The notes beneath the pieces are model-generated. The model searched no databases. It worked only from the letters and a program-made list of their open reading frames with translations, and was not told the origin of the DNA. From positions 1 to 41,554 of IMG/VR virus record IMGVR_UViG_3300033047_000019: a DNA stretch of 41,554 bases, one strand, 5' to 3'. The DNA is from a virus. Of the stretch, positions 32,392 through 38,077 are shown in pieces (the first letter of the stretch is position 1; each line of letters begins with the position of its first letter). Both the position numbers and the translations under genes were made by a program.

Positions 32392-32607
32392 TCAACACAG
32401 TAGCGCGGTGATAACTCCGCTGCCAAAAACAAATAGCATAAATGAAGGAAATGTAAAGCCTTGGCGGGAATGAACATCAACACCCCTTAATCCACATACG
32501 ATATGGAACGCCAAGACAACTGGGCGGAATGCCCGAACGCCCGCAACTAATCCAATGCTAGTCCAGCAGGCAAAACACCCATAACAATAAAACATCAACC
32601 CGCGCAA
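32392..32607 (-). CDS. Possible small membrane protein (weak)
   Basis: A 71-aa open frame with hydrophobic, Cys-containing N-terminus (MFYCYGCFACWTSIGLVAGV). The start is a TTG or the ATG five codons in, neither with a good ribosome site. It is not coupled to neighbours and lies in an otherwise non-coding region, so it may be chance. Confidence 0.3.
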   Translation of the reverse strand: MRGLMFYCYGCFACWTSIGLVAGVRAFRPVVLAFHIVCGLRGVDVHSRQGFTFPSFMLFVFGSGVITALLC

Positions 32608-32873
32608 TCAAATTTTTTCCAGCAGTAACAACCCAATTTTCACAAACTCGGAACTATATCCCTCCCAATTACCATAAGCCGCAAAAACACAAAATTACAA
32701 AAAGACACAAAAGTAACTAAACTTATTTCTAAAAAAAAACTAAAAATACAAAAATAATTTGAGGGAAATGCTTATAGTGTAATCTGTTGATTGGTAATTT
32801 CCGGAAGGGGTTCACCTATAGGATTTAGATAAGAGTAGTGTTATTGTCCTTACGGTAGTTTATCATAAGAGGA

Positions 32874-32893
32874 GGGGCGCGGCCCCAAATCGC
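32874..32893 (+). repeat. Hairpin plus partial copy of dispersed motif (CCCCAAATCGC)
   Basis: CCCCAAATCGC (32883-32893) is identical to the right 11 bases of the 16-mer ACAAACCCCAAATCGC. The C4 is the 3' arm of the hairpin GGGGC-GCG-GCCCC. Confidence 0.6.
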
Positions 32894-32964
32894 TATTATC
32901 TGTTTATAGTACCCTATATAATGTGCATGTGATGCGTGAGGGCGCGTGTCTGTACTCCGCCGCT

Positions 32965-32974
32965 CCCAAATCGC
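32965..32974 (+). repeat. Partial copy of dispersed motif (CCCAAATCGC)
   Basis: Ten bases identical to the right part of the 16-mer. It lies 82 bp from the previous copy in the same non-coding region. A ten-base match alone could be chance, so this copy is weak. Confidence 0.4.
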
Positions 32975-33105
32975 AGGGCTAGAGATACAGGCCACAAGCG
33001 GGCATATCATAGCTATATGGTGCAAGTTATCCCAGCGGTGGCAATAGTTGACTAAGCGCCTGTTAATACACGCTTTTATATTTTGAGTATTTGCCCGAAA
33101 CAGGG

Positions 33106-33612
33106 CTATTTAGAGAGTTTCTTGCTCTTTTTGGCTGAAATGTCCAATAATACGAGCGTGGAAGCGTCCCCATAATCTACCAATCCATCATCATCGTCGA
33201 CAAATTGCGTTGCAAGCATCCGCTCTACTTTGTCAGTTTGAAATTGCCAATTGTTCTCATTCATAGCCACTCTTGAACGGTTATGCCAGTGAGCCCTAGA
33301 TAGAGTAAGCGCCCGTGAGACGGCAGTATTGAACTCAGAATGTGTTTTTTTCCACAAATGCCAATTGTCTTTGGTGATACCCGTTTGCGCCATGATCGAC
33401 GCAGGAGAGAACCCCACGTGACCTAGGGCCAGCACTTTGTCACAGAGAGAGGGAGAGTATTGTTCTAGTGTTATAGGTATAGAGTTAAGGATCTCTTTTG
33501 GATGATCCGCTGCGAGTAATTCTTGGTAATGGGCTATTTGTTTATTTGCGACTATCAGGTCGTTAGAGAGTTTCTTTTGTTCGCCGAGTGAAAGAAGTTT
33601 AGCTTTAGCCAT
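33106..33612 (-). CDS. Terminase small subunit candidate, 168 aa
   Basis: YSPSLCDKVLALGHVGFSPA, then SIMAQTGITKDNWHLWKKTH and a Ser-Glu-Phe, resembles the HTH part of phage small terminases, which have a similar order of a short helix, a G-x-x-x-x-I turn and W-x-K/R. The C-terminus is basic (KKSKKLSK). It would recognise phage DNA and start packaging with TerL, although terL is 2 kb away. Upstream is a divergent promoter region with the shared dyad. The ribosome site is weak. Confidence 0.65.
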   Translation of the reverse strand: MAKAKLLSLGEQKKLSNDLIVANKQIAHYQELLAADHPKEILNSIPITLEQYSPSLCDKVLALGHVGFSPASIMAQTGITKDNWHLWKKTHSEFNTAVSRALTLSRAHWHNRSRVAMNENNWQFQTDKVERMLATQFVDDDDGLVDYGDASTLVLLDISAKKSKKLSK

Positions 33613-33713
33613 GATATCGCACCTATCTATAAAATGTTTTTTGGTAATAGCCTGGTTCCGGGTGAAATGTAAAGATATATGGTGAAATAGGGCTTATTTG
33701 TGCTTTTATTTAC

Positions 33714-33742
33714 ATTATAAATTTGACTTATACGCTAATAAA
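33714..33742 (-). promoter_or_regulatory. Minus-strand promoter candidate for the terminase small gene
   Basis: A perfect TATAAT on the minus strand (33719-33714) has a TTTATT at -35 (33742-33737) with a 17-bp spacer. The -35 lies in the centre of the shared dyad, so a repressor there could block both this and the divergent plus-strand promoter. Confidence 0.5.
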
Positions 33743-33751
33743 GCGCATAGA
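33723..33751 (+). promoter_or_regulatory. Plus-strand promoter with operator-like dyad
   Basis: TTGACT (33723-33728), a 17-bp spacer and CATAGA (33746-33751) repeat the arrangement at 1231-1259. The dyad ATACGC-TAATAAA-GCGCAT is at 33730-33748. The first gene starts at 33799 with AAAAGGAG upstream. Confidence 0.6.
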
Positions 33752-33798
33752 CTGCATGAAGACGCCAATCATGGCGCACCTCAAAAGGAGCCTACAAA

Positions 33799-34041
33799 GT
33801 GACCACATTAACCGAAACACAAATGATAGACGCAATTACCAAGGCAGTGCCAGAAGCAAGGCCAGTGCCATATGGTGACTTTGACGGAACAGACGCGACC
33901 GGGATATGGTTTAAAGGTTCAGAAGATCACGCCGCCAACGGCTTACCAATCTATGACACATACGAAGAGTTTGGCGGGGAAATGATACATAAAGCCTTGT
34001 CCAAAGTATTGGAAGCGGGCGGCACAAATGAAAATATCTAA
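33799..34041 (+). CDS. Hypothetical protein, 80 aa
   Basis: GTG start with GGAG upstream. DGTDATGIWFKGSEDHAANG suggests a small compact domain. Not recognised. It is the first gene of the rightward accessory operon, behind the dyad promoter, and overlaps the methyltransferase gene by 14 nt. Confidence 0.7.
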   Translation: MTTLTETQMIDAITKAVPEARPVPYGDFDGTDATGIWFKGSEDHAANGLPIYDTYEEFGGEMIHKALSKVLEAGGTNENI

Positions 34042-34447
34042 TAGCCAGATTGAAAGCTATTTCCCAACACCCGCCGGGATAGTGGGAAAAATGCTGGACG
34101 CCGTAGGGCTCGAAGAAGGTCACACGGTACTTGAACCAAGCGCCGGATGTGGACAGATAGCCGGAGCAGTGCGGGAACGAGGCGCGCAAGTCACTTGCAT
34201 AGAACAAAATAGCGGACTTTGTGACTTGCTACGACTAAAGGGTTTTGAAGTAGCGCACCAATCATTCGATGAAATAGCAGCCCCTTTAATGGATTTTGAC
34301 CGTGTTGTCATGAACCCACCTTTTGAACGTGGGCAAGATTGCGACCATGTGCGCCGAGCTTATGACGTGGAGAAACTACCTAGCGGAAGCTTTAAAGAGA
34401 GCGGAACAGGCGTAGAAACGCTAATGCTAACAATCAGAAAAGAATAG
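34028..34447 (+). CDS. Adenine-specific DNA methyltransferase with internal deletion
   Basis: Motif I is LEPSAGCGQIAGAVRE (about 35-50) and motif IV is RVVMNPPFERGQD (92-104), the NPPF of N6-adenine methyltransferases. The opening YFPTPAGIVGKML matches phage members. In relatives I know, HVRxAY is followed by a block of roughly 40 residues (a LKPGGRLVAI strand and more) before EKLPSGSFKESGTGV. Here AYD is joined directly to VEKLPSGSF. The frame is kept, giving 139 aa, which is short for the family. Activity is therefore doubtful. Confidence 0.85.
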   Translation: MKISNSQIESYFPTPAGIVGKMLDAVGLEEGHTVLEPSAGCGQIAGAVRERGAQVTCIEQNSGLCDLLRLKGFEVAHQSFDEIAAPLMDFDRVVMNPPFERGQDCDHVRRAYDVEKLPSGSFKESGTGVETLMLTIRKE

Positions 34448-34458
34448 GAGCGGAGACA

Positions 34459-34767
34459 ATGATAAATGAAAGCACACAGGCGGAGCGGGCGCACATGATA
34501 GCCACAGGAATGCAGGAAATCCCTTGGAGCGAATACAAGGCGAAAATTGACAGCATGGGCTACGAAATAGATTTGGGAATGTGTCACACATACACCAACA
34601 GAGCCAACGCCAGAAGTTACAAGGCGCGGAGCCTTGGAATACGGTTTAAACCCACAAGGCTATCATGGGCGCACATAGACGGGCCACGGGACGCAGGTTT
34701 TGCAGAACTAAAGGAATTTATATTCAGTCATTTTTCTTTTGTTAACGGCAGAATTTACGAAACTTAA
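34459..34767 (+). CDS. Hypothetical protein, 102 aa
   Basis: Not recognised. The start follows a GGAG-containing leader. The protein is mixed in charge, with IPWSEYKAKIDSMGYEIDLG and YKARSLGIRFKP. No membrane segment. It stands between the methyltransferase and the disrupted frame at 34790. Confidence 0.65.
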   Translation: MINESTQAERAHMIATGMQEIPWSEYKAKIDSMGYEIDLGMCHTYTNRANARSYKARSLGIRFKPTRLSWAHIDGPRDAGFAELKEFIFSHFSFVNGRIYET

Positions 34768-34789
34768 ACCACCATAGGAGATCAAGACA

Positions 34790-35007
34790 ATGGGACAGAC
34801 ACTGACATAGAACACTACATGAAAACAGGCGTACGCAAGTGCATAACGCTTGAAGCACTAGGACGCCGAACCGCAGGGCGCGCAGGACACGCCGACAAGC
34901 AGAACGGCCTTGAGAGCGCACCAGAACGCCACGGAGCCACAACAAGGAGCGCATGGGCAGACTGGTACAGGACAGGCTATAACCAACCAGAGACAAGGAG
35001 CCTATAA
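34790..35007 (+). pseudogene. Possible frameshifted small gene
   Basis: An ATG at 34790 has AGGAG 9 nt upstream but its frame stops after six codons. The frame one base earlier is open from the previous stop and continues as DTDIEHYMKTGVRKCITLEA to 35007. If the ATG is the original start, one base has been lost or gained near 34792. Otherwise the gene starts at the internal ATG at 34819 (62 aa), which has no good ribosome site. Confidence 0.5.
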
Positions 35008-35008
35008 A

Positions 35009-35374
35009 ATGGACGCCATAGAAGAAATGAACCGCGACCAGTTAGAAACCCTATTTTACGCAGGGCACTACACACCGGACCAACACTACAAGTTTTTACT
35101 GGAAATCAAGCGCAAGGAAATAGCGGAAGACTTAACTATTGAACGCGGAAAATACGGTCAATGGATAGTAAGCGCCGTTATAGGCGAACACCTAGAAACC
35201 CGCCAATACTACGACTACACGCAGGATGAAGCACAAGAAAACTTTATAAACCAATTCACCAGATCAGAGCAGGAGCAAGCAGCACGACCAGACTATCGAC
35301 CCACCCAACCATTGACGGGATCAAAACCCAAATTGCGAACTATTGGTGCACGGACGCCAAAAAAATCGAAGTGA
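35009..35374 (+). CDS. Hypothetical protein, 121 aa
   Basis: Started at 35009 because AGGAG stands 8 nt upstream; the open frame extends back to 34910 without such a site. RDQLETLFYAGHYTPDQHYK and GQWIVSAVIGEHLETRQYYD suggest an alpha/beta fold. The C-terminal 35 residues are Pro/Lys-rich and overlap another open frame that looks more protein-like (see 35371-35466). Not recognised. Confidence 0.65.
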   Translation: MDAIEEMNRDQLETLFYAGHYTPDQHYKFLLEIKRKEIAEDLTIERGKYGQWIVSAVIGEHLETRQYYDYTQDEAQENFINQFTRSEQEQAARPDYRPTQPLTGSKPKLRTIGARTPKKSK

Positions 35375-35466
35375 AAGGGACACAGGTTTTCCAAAACGGC
35401 AAACTTATGGAGCATAACCAAGTGAAACCTATCCACGGTGGATTTGTGTTTTCAGACGTAAGATAA
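35371..35466 (+). CDS. Short frame, GTG start, possibly the shifted tail of the previous gene
   Basis: It reads VKGTQVFQNGKLMEHNQVKP onward to FVFSDVR. The same frame is open upstream from about 35235 and reads IDGIKTQIANYWCTDAKKIE just before the GTG, without an ATG. A ribosome site is lacking. Either this is a small gene with an unusual start, or a frameshift has split one gene with 35009-35374. Confidence 0.35.
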   Translation: MKGTQVFQNGKLMEHNQVKPIHGGFVFSDVR

Positions 35467-35495
35467 TATTAAACCCACCAACAGGAGCCAAGACC

Positions 35496-35681
35496 ATGAA
35501 GATTGAAATAGAAACAGGCAACGCAGCATTTGACGACGGAAACCACGCGGAAGAATGTAAGCGCATTATTGCACAAGCAATCCAAAACTTACCAACAGAC
35601 GGACCCGACGAGGACGAAAAGCCAGAACGCTACCCACTACGGGACATAAACGGGAACAAAGTAGGGTTTATTGAATGGTGA
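35496..35681 (+). CDS. Small conserved phage protein, 61 aa
   Basis: KIEIETGNAAFDDGNHAEEC, a short helix and PLRDINGNKVGFIEW match a small protein common in phages of proteobacteria, of unknown role. The leader has AGGAG. It precedes a 179-bp gap holding a long hairpin. Confidence 0.7.
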   Translation: MKIEIETGNAAFDDGNHAEECKRIIAQAIQNLPTDGPDEDEKPERYPLRDINGNKVGFIEW

Positions 35682-35701
35682 GAGCCAACAGGACACACAA
35701 G

Positions 35702-35758
35702 GAGAGCGTTAAGGGGATATTATAGGCCAGTATAAGGCCGCGAACCCTAAACGCTCTC
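35702..35758. other. Long inverted repeat (hairpin), possible structured RNA
   Basis: GAGAGCGTT at 35702-35710 and AACGCTCTC at 35750-35758 pair, with further pairing of GGG and CCC inside, around a loop of about 30 nt. There is no T-tract on the plus strand, so it is not a standard terminator. It lies between genes ending at 35681 and starting at 35861. Confidence 0.55.
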
Positions 35759-35826
35759 AGGAAGGCTTAGAACGGACACCCGTTTTGACCGTTTTATCAC
35801 GCCAGTAAGAATTTTATTAACCGGGG

Positions 35827-35842
35827 ACAAACCCCAAATCGC
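35827..35842 (+). repeat. Dispersed 16-mer ACAAACCCCAAATCGC, copy 1
   Basis: A full copy in the leader of the gene at 35861, just before its AAGGAG ribosome site. GGGG in front pairs with CCCC inside the motif, so a small hairpin is possible. Confidence 0.85.
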
Positions 35843-35860
35843 TTTTAAGGAGCAAATAAA

Positions 35861-36121
35861 ATGTCAGATTATAAATTAGTAAAAGAAAGCCTACAAAGGT
35901 TCGGGAGAGCGGGAAGAACGCCATGCAATTTCAGCAGAAACTTTGAATGTGCCCTAGAGAGCGGAGAAAAAACCGAAAGAACAGTGCATAGGGTGATGAA
36001 AGACGCCCTACGACACCCTACAGGGAGCCTAGCAGCCGGGGTACGGTTGATGCAGGACGGGAGACTTACCCAAGGGCGCTGGATGGACAGCTACGAGCAC
36101 ATAGAAGGGATATTGATATAA
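35861..36121 (+). CDS. Hypothetical protein, 86 aa
   Basis: Basic N-terminal half (VKESLQRFGRAGRTPCNFSR). Not recognised. AAGGAG upstream. Its stop overlaps the next start. Confidence 0.65.
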   Translation: MSDYKLVKESLQRFGRAGRTPCNFSRNFECALESGEKTERTVHRVMKDALRHPTGSLAAGVRLMQDGRLTQGRWMDSYEHIEGILI

Positions 36122-36324
36122 TGGCATTCGCAAAAAAACCGCACAAAATGACGGTTATATATAGCCGGCCAGGTAACAATGGCTTGATCGTACCGGAATT
36201 AATGCACGTCAGGGGATACACAAAGCCAGACGCAAGAGAAGCAGCAGAAACCAAACTGGCAGACAAAGGCGTCTTTGATCGTACCTACATAGCTACGTTT
36301 TTAGGACATATTGAGAAAGTATAG
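36121..36324 (+). CDS. Hypothetical protein, 67 aa
   Basis: KMTVIYSRPGNNGLIVPELM and a helix KPDAREAAETKLADKGVFDR suggest a small alpha/beta protein. Not recognised. Coupled to the previous gene by a start/stop overlap. A possible role in nucleic-acid contact is not shown. Confidence 0.65.
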   Translation: MAFAKKPHKMTVIYSRPGNNGLIVPELMHVRGYTKPDAREAAETKLADKGVFDRTYIATFLGHIEKV

Positions 36325-36333
36325 GAGGATATT

Positions 36334-36549
36334 ATGATTGAGTTTAACTACCTTTTTAGAGGCGACACCAAATTAAAAACCGTGAAGGCGGTAATGTTTA
36401 GTATGTTGCCATCGAAGATCATAGATACAGCCGTTTTTATATATGACCCCAAAACCATGTATATACATAAAAGTAGAAATTTGCATACTGGGTTTGTATA
36501 TAAGACCCGGCTTGAAATGCAGCTAGAATACTACGGTGTAAAACCATGA
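36334..36549 (+). CDS. Hypothetical protein, 71 aa
   Basis: AGGAGG precedes the ATG. The protein is rich in beta-branched and aromatic residues (AVFIYDPKTMYIHKSRNLHT). Not recognised. The stop overlaps the next ATG (ATGA). Confidence 0.65.
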   Translation: MIEFNYLFRGDTKLKTVKAVMFSMLPSKIIDTAVFIYDPKTMYIHKSRNLHTGFVYKTRLEMQLEYYGVKP

Positions 36550-36890
36550 AACGAATTAAAGCTAAAGGTGTAGGCGATAATGACGGGTTTTACGAAATGA
36601 CCAACAAACCCCAAATCGCAAACGATAACGTATGCACCGCAGTAGATACCGCGAGCGGAGAGCCCGTCAGATGCACGCACAACACCGGGGCATTGCCCTT
36701 GTTTTTGCACGAACAGAAACCAAAATGTTTCACGAACATGTTTTCTATGATGCAGATGCAATCTTATTCTTTAAAGGAAGGCTTAAGTTTCATAGGCCGG
36801 ACGGAACAGCGGGAGCCGCAGCCAATGCGCCATCTTGCCTTATTGCCTACGGGGAAAACAATGTGCTGGCACTACGCAACAGCGGGTTAG
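36546..36890 (+). CDS. Open frame coupled to the previous gene; 3' half probably read out of frame
   Basis: The ATG overlaps the previous stop, which supports initiation here. The first ~40 codons (KRIKAKGVGDNDGFYEMTNK) look like protein. After about 36670 the residues look random, while the -1 frame (36632-36931) becomes clearly protein-like and resembles a Dam-type C-terminus. A frameshift between the two frames, mutational or programmed, is likely. Copy 2 of the dispersed 16-mer lies at 36604-36619. Confidence 0.45.
   Translation: MKRIKAKGVGDNDGFYEMTNKPQIANDNVCTAVDTASGEPVRCTHNTGALPLFLHEQKPKCFTNMFSMMQMQSYSLKEGLSFIGRTEQREPQPMRHLALLPTGKTMCWHYATAG
36604..36619 (+). repeat. Dispersed 16-mer ACAAACCCCAAATCGC, copy 2
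   Basis: An exact copy inside the gene starting at 36546, read there as NKPQIA. It lies shortly before the point where the protein-like frame changes. Confidence 0.85.
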
Positions 36891-36931
36891 CTGGCAAACT
36901 TATCAATCTAAAACAGGAGAAAGACCAATGA
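36632..36931 (+). pseudogene. C-terminal remnant of a phage Dam-type adenine methyltransferase
   Basis: HRGIALVFARTETKMFHEHV, then DADAILFFKGRLKFHRPDGT and APSCLIAYG, match the C-terminal half of phage N6-adenine methyltransferases, in which a ...LLPARTDTxWFH strand is followed by FLxGRLxF. The N-terminal half with the catalytic N/DPPY motif is absent in both frames. No ribosome site precedes the ATG at 36632. It is probably a relic, perhaps translated through the frame at 36546. The stop overlaps the next ATG. Confidence 0.6.
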
Positions 36932-37113
36932 AGCAGCCAAGAACAAGCTATGCAAAACCCGCATTGCAGCGTGACAAACACGGACACATTACAATACTTG
37001 CCGGTGGGGAAGTAGTGGCAATAGACAGAGAACTTTTACAAATGCTTATTGATGAACACAATCAACTAACAAAACTTAAGCGCAACTTGGAGGACCCAAA
37101 ATGGACACCCTAG
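36928..37113 (+). CDS. Hypothetical protein, 61 aa
   Basis: Start at 36928 with AGGAG 8 nt upstream and ATGA overlap with the previous stop. KHGHITILAGGEVVAIDREL, then a helix LLQMLIDEHNQLTKLKRN, suggests a small two-part protein. Not recognised. Confidence 0.7.
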   Translation: MKQPRTSYAKPALQRDKHGHITILAGGEVVAIDRELLQMLIDEHNQLTKLKRNLEDPKWTP

Positions 37114-37571
37114 ACAAACAACTAAAAGAAGCAATCAATCAGGCCCGCGAAGACCTCTTACAATATCAAGACGGAGGACAAGACGAAATGATAGACGTAG
37201 TTATCGCAGATCTTACAGCCGCAGTAGATGAAGCAGGGCAGGCGCCGGGACAAACCCCAAATCGGCCGAGCAGGGACCAGGGCATGATGAAAGACCAAAT
37301 TATTGTTGCCAAAAATTGTGACAGGCGGGCCGCACGGAGTATTTACAATATGTGTAGCGCGGAAACCAGAGCCTTAATCGGTAAGCCTGAGTTTATATAT
37401 CAGTCCATGCTATTTTGCGCAATGAGTGTCATTAAGCGAGCCGGGCGGCTTGCGAGGATAGACGCAGAGGTGGACGAAGAAACCGCCAGAGGAATGATAA
37501 GCCGGATTGCAACACTGTATAAGGCTGAGTTTATGGCAGAAGTTACTAAGGGAGAGCATAATGTCAGTTGA
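37101..37571 (+). CDS. Hypothetical protein, possible fusion, 156 aa
   Basis: The N-terminal 50 residues are helical and acidic (KEAINQAREDLLQYQDGGQD). The C-terminal 90 are a different, compact helical domain (NCDRRAARSIYNMCSAETRA, then YQSMLFCAMSVIKRAGRLAR). The join (GQAPGQTPNRPSRDQ) is where copy 3 of the dispersed 16-mer lies. It may be a fusion of two small genes. Not recognised. Confidence 0.6.
   Translation: MDTLDKQLKEAINQAREDLLQYQDGGQDEMIDVVIADLTAAVDEAGQAPGQTPNRPSRDQGMMKDQIIVAKNCDRRAARSIYNMCSAETRALIGKPEFIYQSMLFCAMSVIKRAGRLARIDAEVDEETARGMISRIATLYKAEFMAEVTKGEHNVS
37250..37264 (+). repeat. Dispersed motif ACAAACCCCAAATCG, copy 3 (15 of 16 bases)
   Basis: Located at the junction of two unlike halves of the gene at 37101-37571. 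With its left flank CCGGG it matches copy 1 over about 19 bases. Confidence 0.8.
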
Positions 37572-37863
37572 AAAGTTTACAAAGGGGCCTTGGACAGCGC
37601 ACAAGTCGCTTACTCGCAAAGACGGCGAATGGGATTATGGCATTGCAGATAGTGAACGTGAACTAATCGCGGAAACATACACAAACGCTATGAACACCTT
37701 GGACTTCTCACATTCAACTATGGGCGAAATCCTTGGCTTTGAAGGCAATGCACAGCAAAAGAGCATGGACATAGCTAAAGGACGAAGAAGGCTATCACCG
37801 CCCGCTATAGGGCTTATACAGGCATATCTTGATGGGTATAGGCCGGAAGGATGGAGTGAATAA
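37561..37863 (+). CDS. Apparent chimeric regulator-like protein, 100 aa
   Basis: Start at 37561 with GGGAG upstream. The N-terminal half (KFTKGPWTAHKSLTRKDGEW, then DYGIADSERELIAE) resembles a small phage protein with a GPW motif. The C-terminal half (MGEILGFEGNAQQKSMDIAK, then GRRRLSPPAIGLIQAYLDGY) resembles the HTH end of another phage family. The two are joined after about residue 45. It may be a fusion made by deletion. Confidence 0.6.
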   Translation: MSVEKFTKGPWTAHKSLTRKDGEWDYGIADSERELIAETYTNAMNTLDFSHSTMGEILGFEGNAQQKSMDIAKGRRRLSPPAIGLIQAYLDGYRPEGWSE

Positions 37864-37864
37864 A

Positions 37865-38077
37865 ATGCAAAATATGGGACCAAAGGAAATGCCCGCTCGC
37901 AAGGCGGGAGTATATAAAAAAGCAAGAAAACGTATTAAAGTTCATGTTGATACACGGGATTGGACCTTTGATCCGACTGCTGGCCCATATGAAACGTCTG
38001 TCCACACTAGGTTTTTTCTCGATCGTTCTGGATTAGACCTACATTTTGTGCAAGGTTTTTATACAGGGCCAAATTAA
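37865..38077 (+). CDS. Hypothetical basic protein, 70 aa
   Basis: ARKAGVYKKARKRIKVHVDT gives a strongly basic N-terminal half; the rest is mixed (TRFFLDRSGLDLHFVQGFYT). Start at 37865, one base after the previous stop, with GGAG upstream. It converges with the minus-strand gene at 38074: both stops share the palindrome TTAA. Confidence 0.65.
   Translation: MQNMGPKEMPARKAGVYKKARKRIKVHVDTRDWTFDPTAGPYETSVHTRFFLDRSGLDLHFVQGFYTGPN

Larger units (their letters stand above)
32608..33105. other. Non-coding region with AT-rich tract, G/C hairpin and repeat fragments
   Basis: No convincing gene. A strongly AT-rich block lies at about 32690-32760. A tight hairpin GGGGC-GCG-GCCCC (32874-32886) follows, and two partial copies of the dispersed motif (CCCCAAATCGC at 32883, CCCAAATCGC at 32965). 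The hairpin runs straight into the first copy. The stretch lies between the terminase small subunit candidate and the small minus-strand genes. A secondary origin, packaging (pac) or regulatory site are possible; none is shown. Confidence 0.5.

Noticed and set aside
32825-33025. 66-aa minus-strand frame in the non-coding region
   Set aside because: Composition looks random, there is no ribosome site and no coupling, and it spans the hairpin and motif copies.
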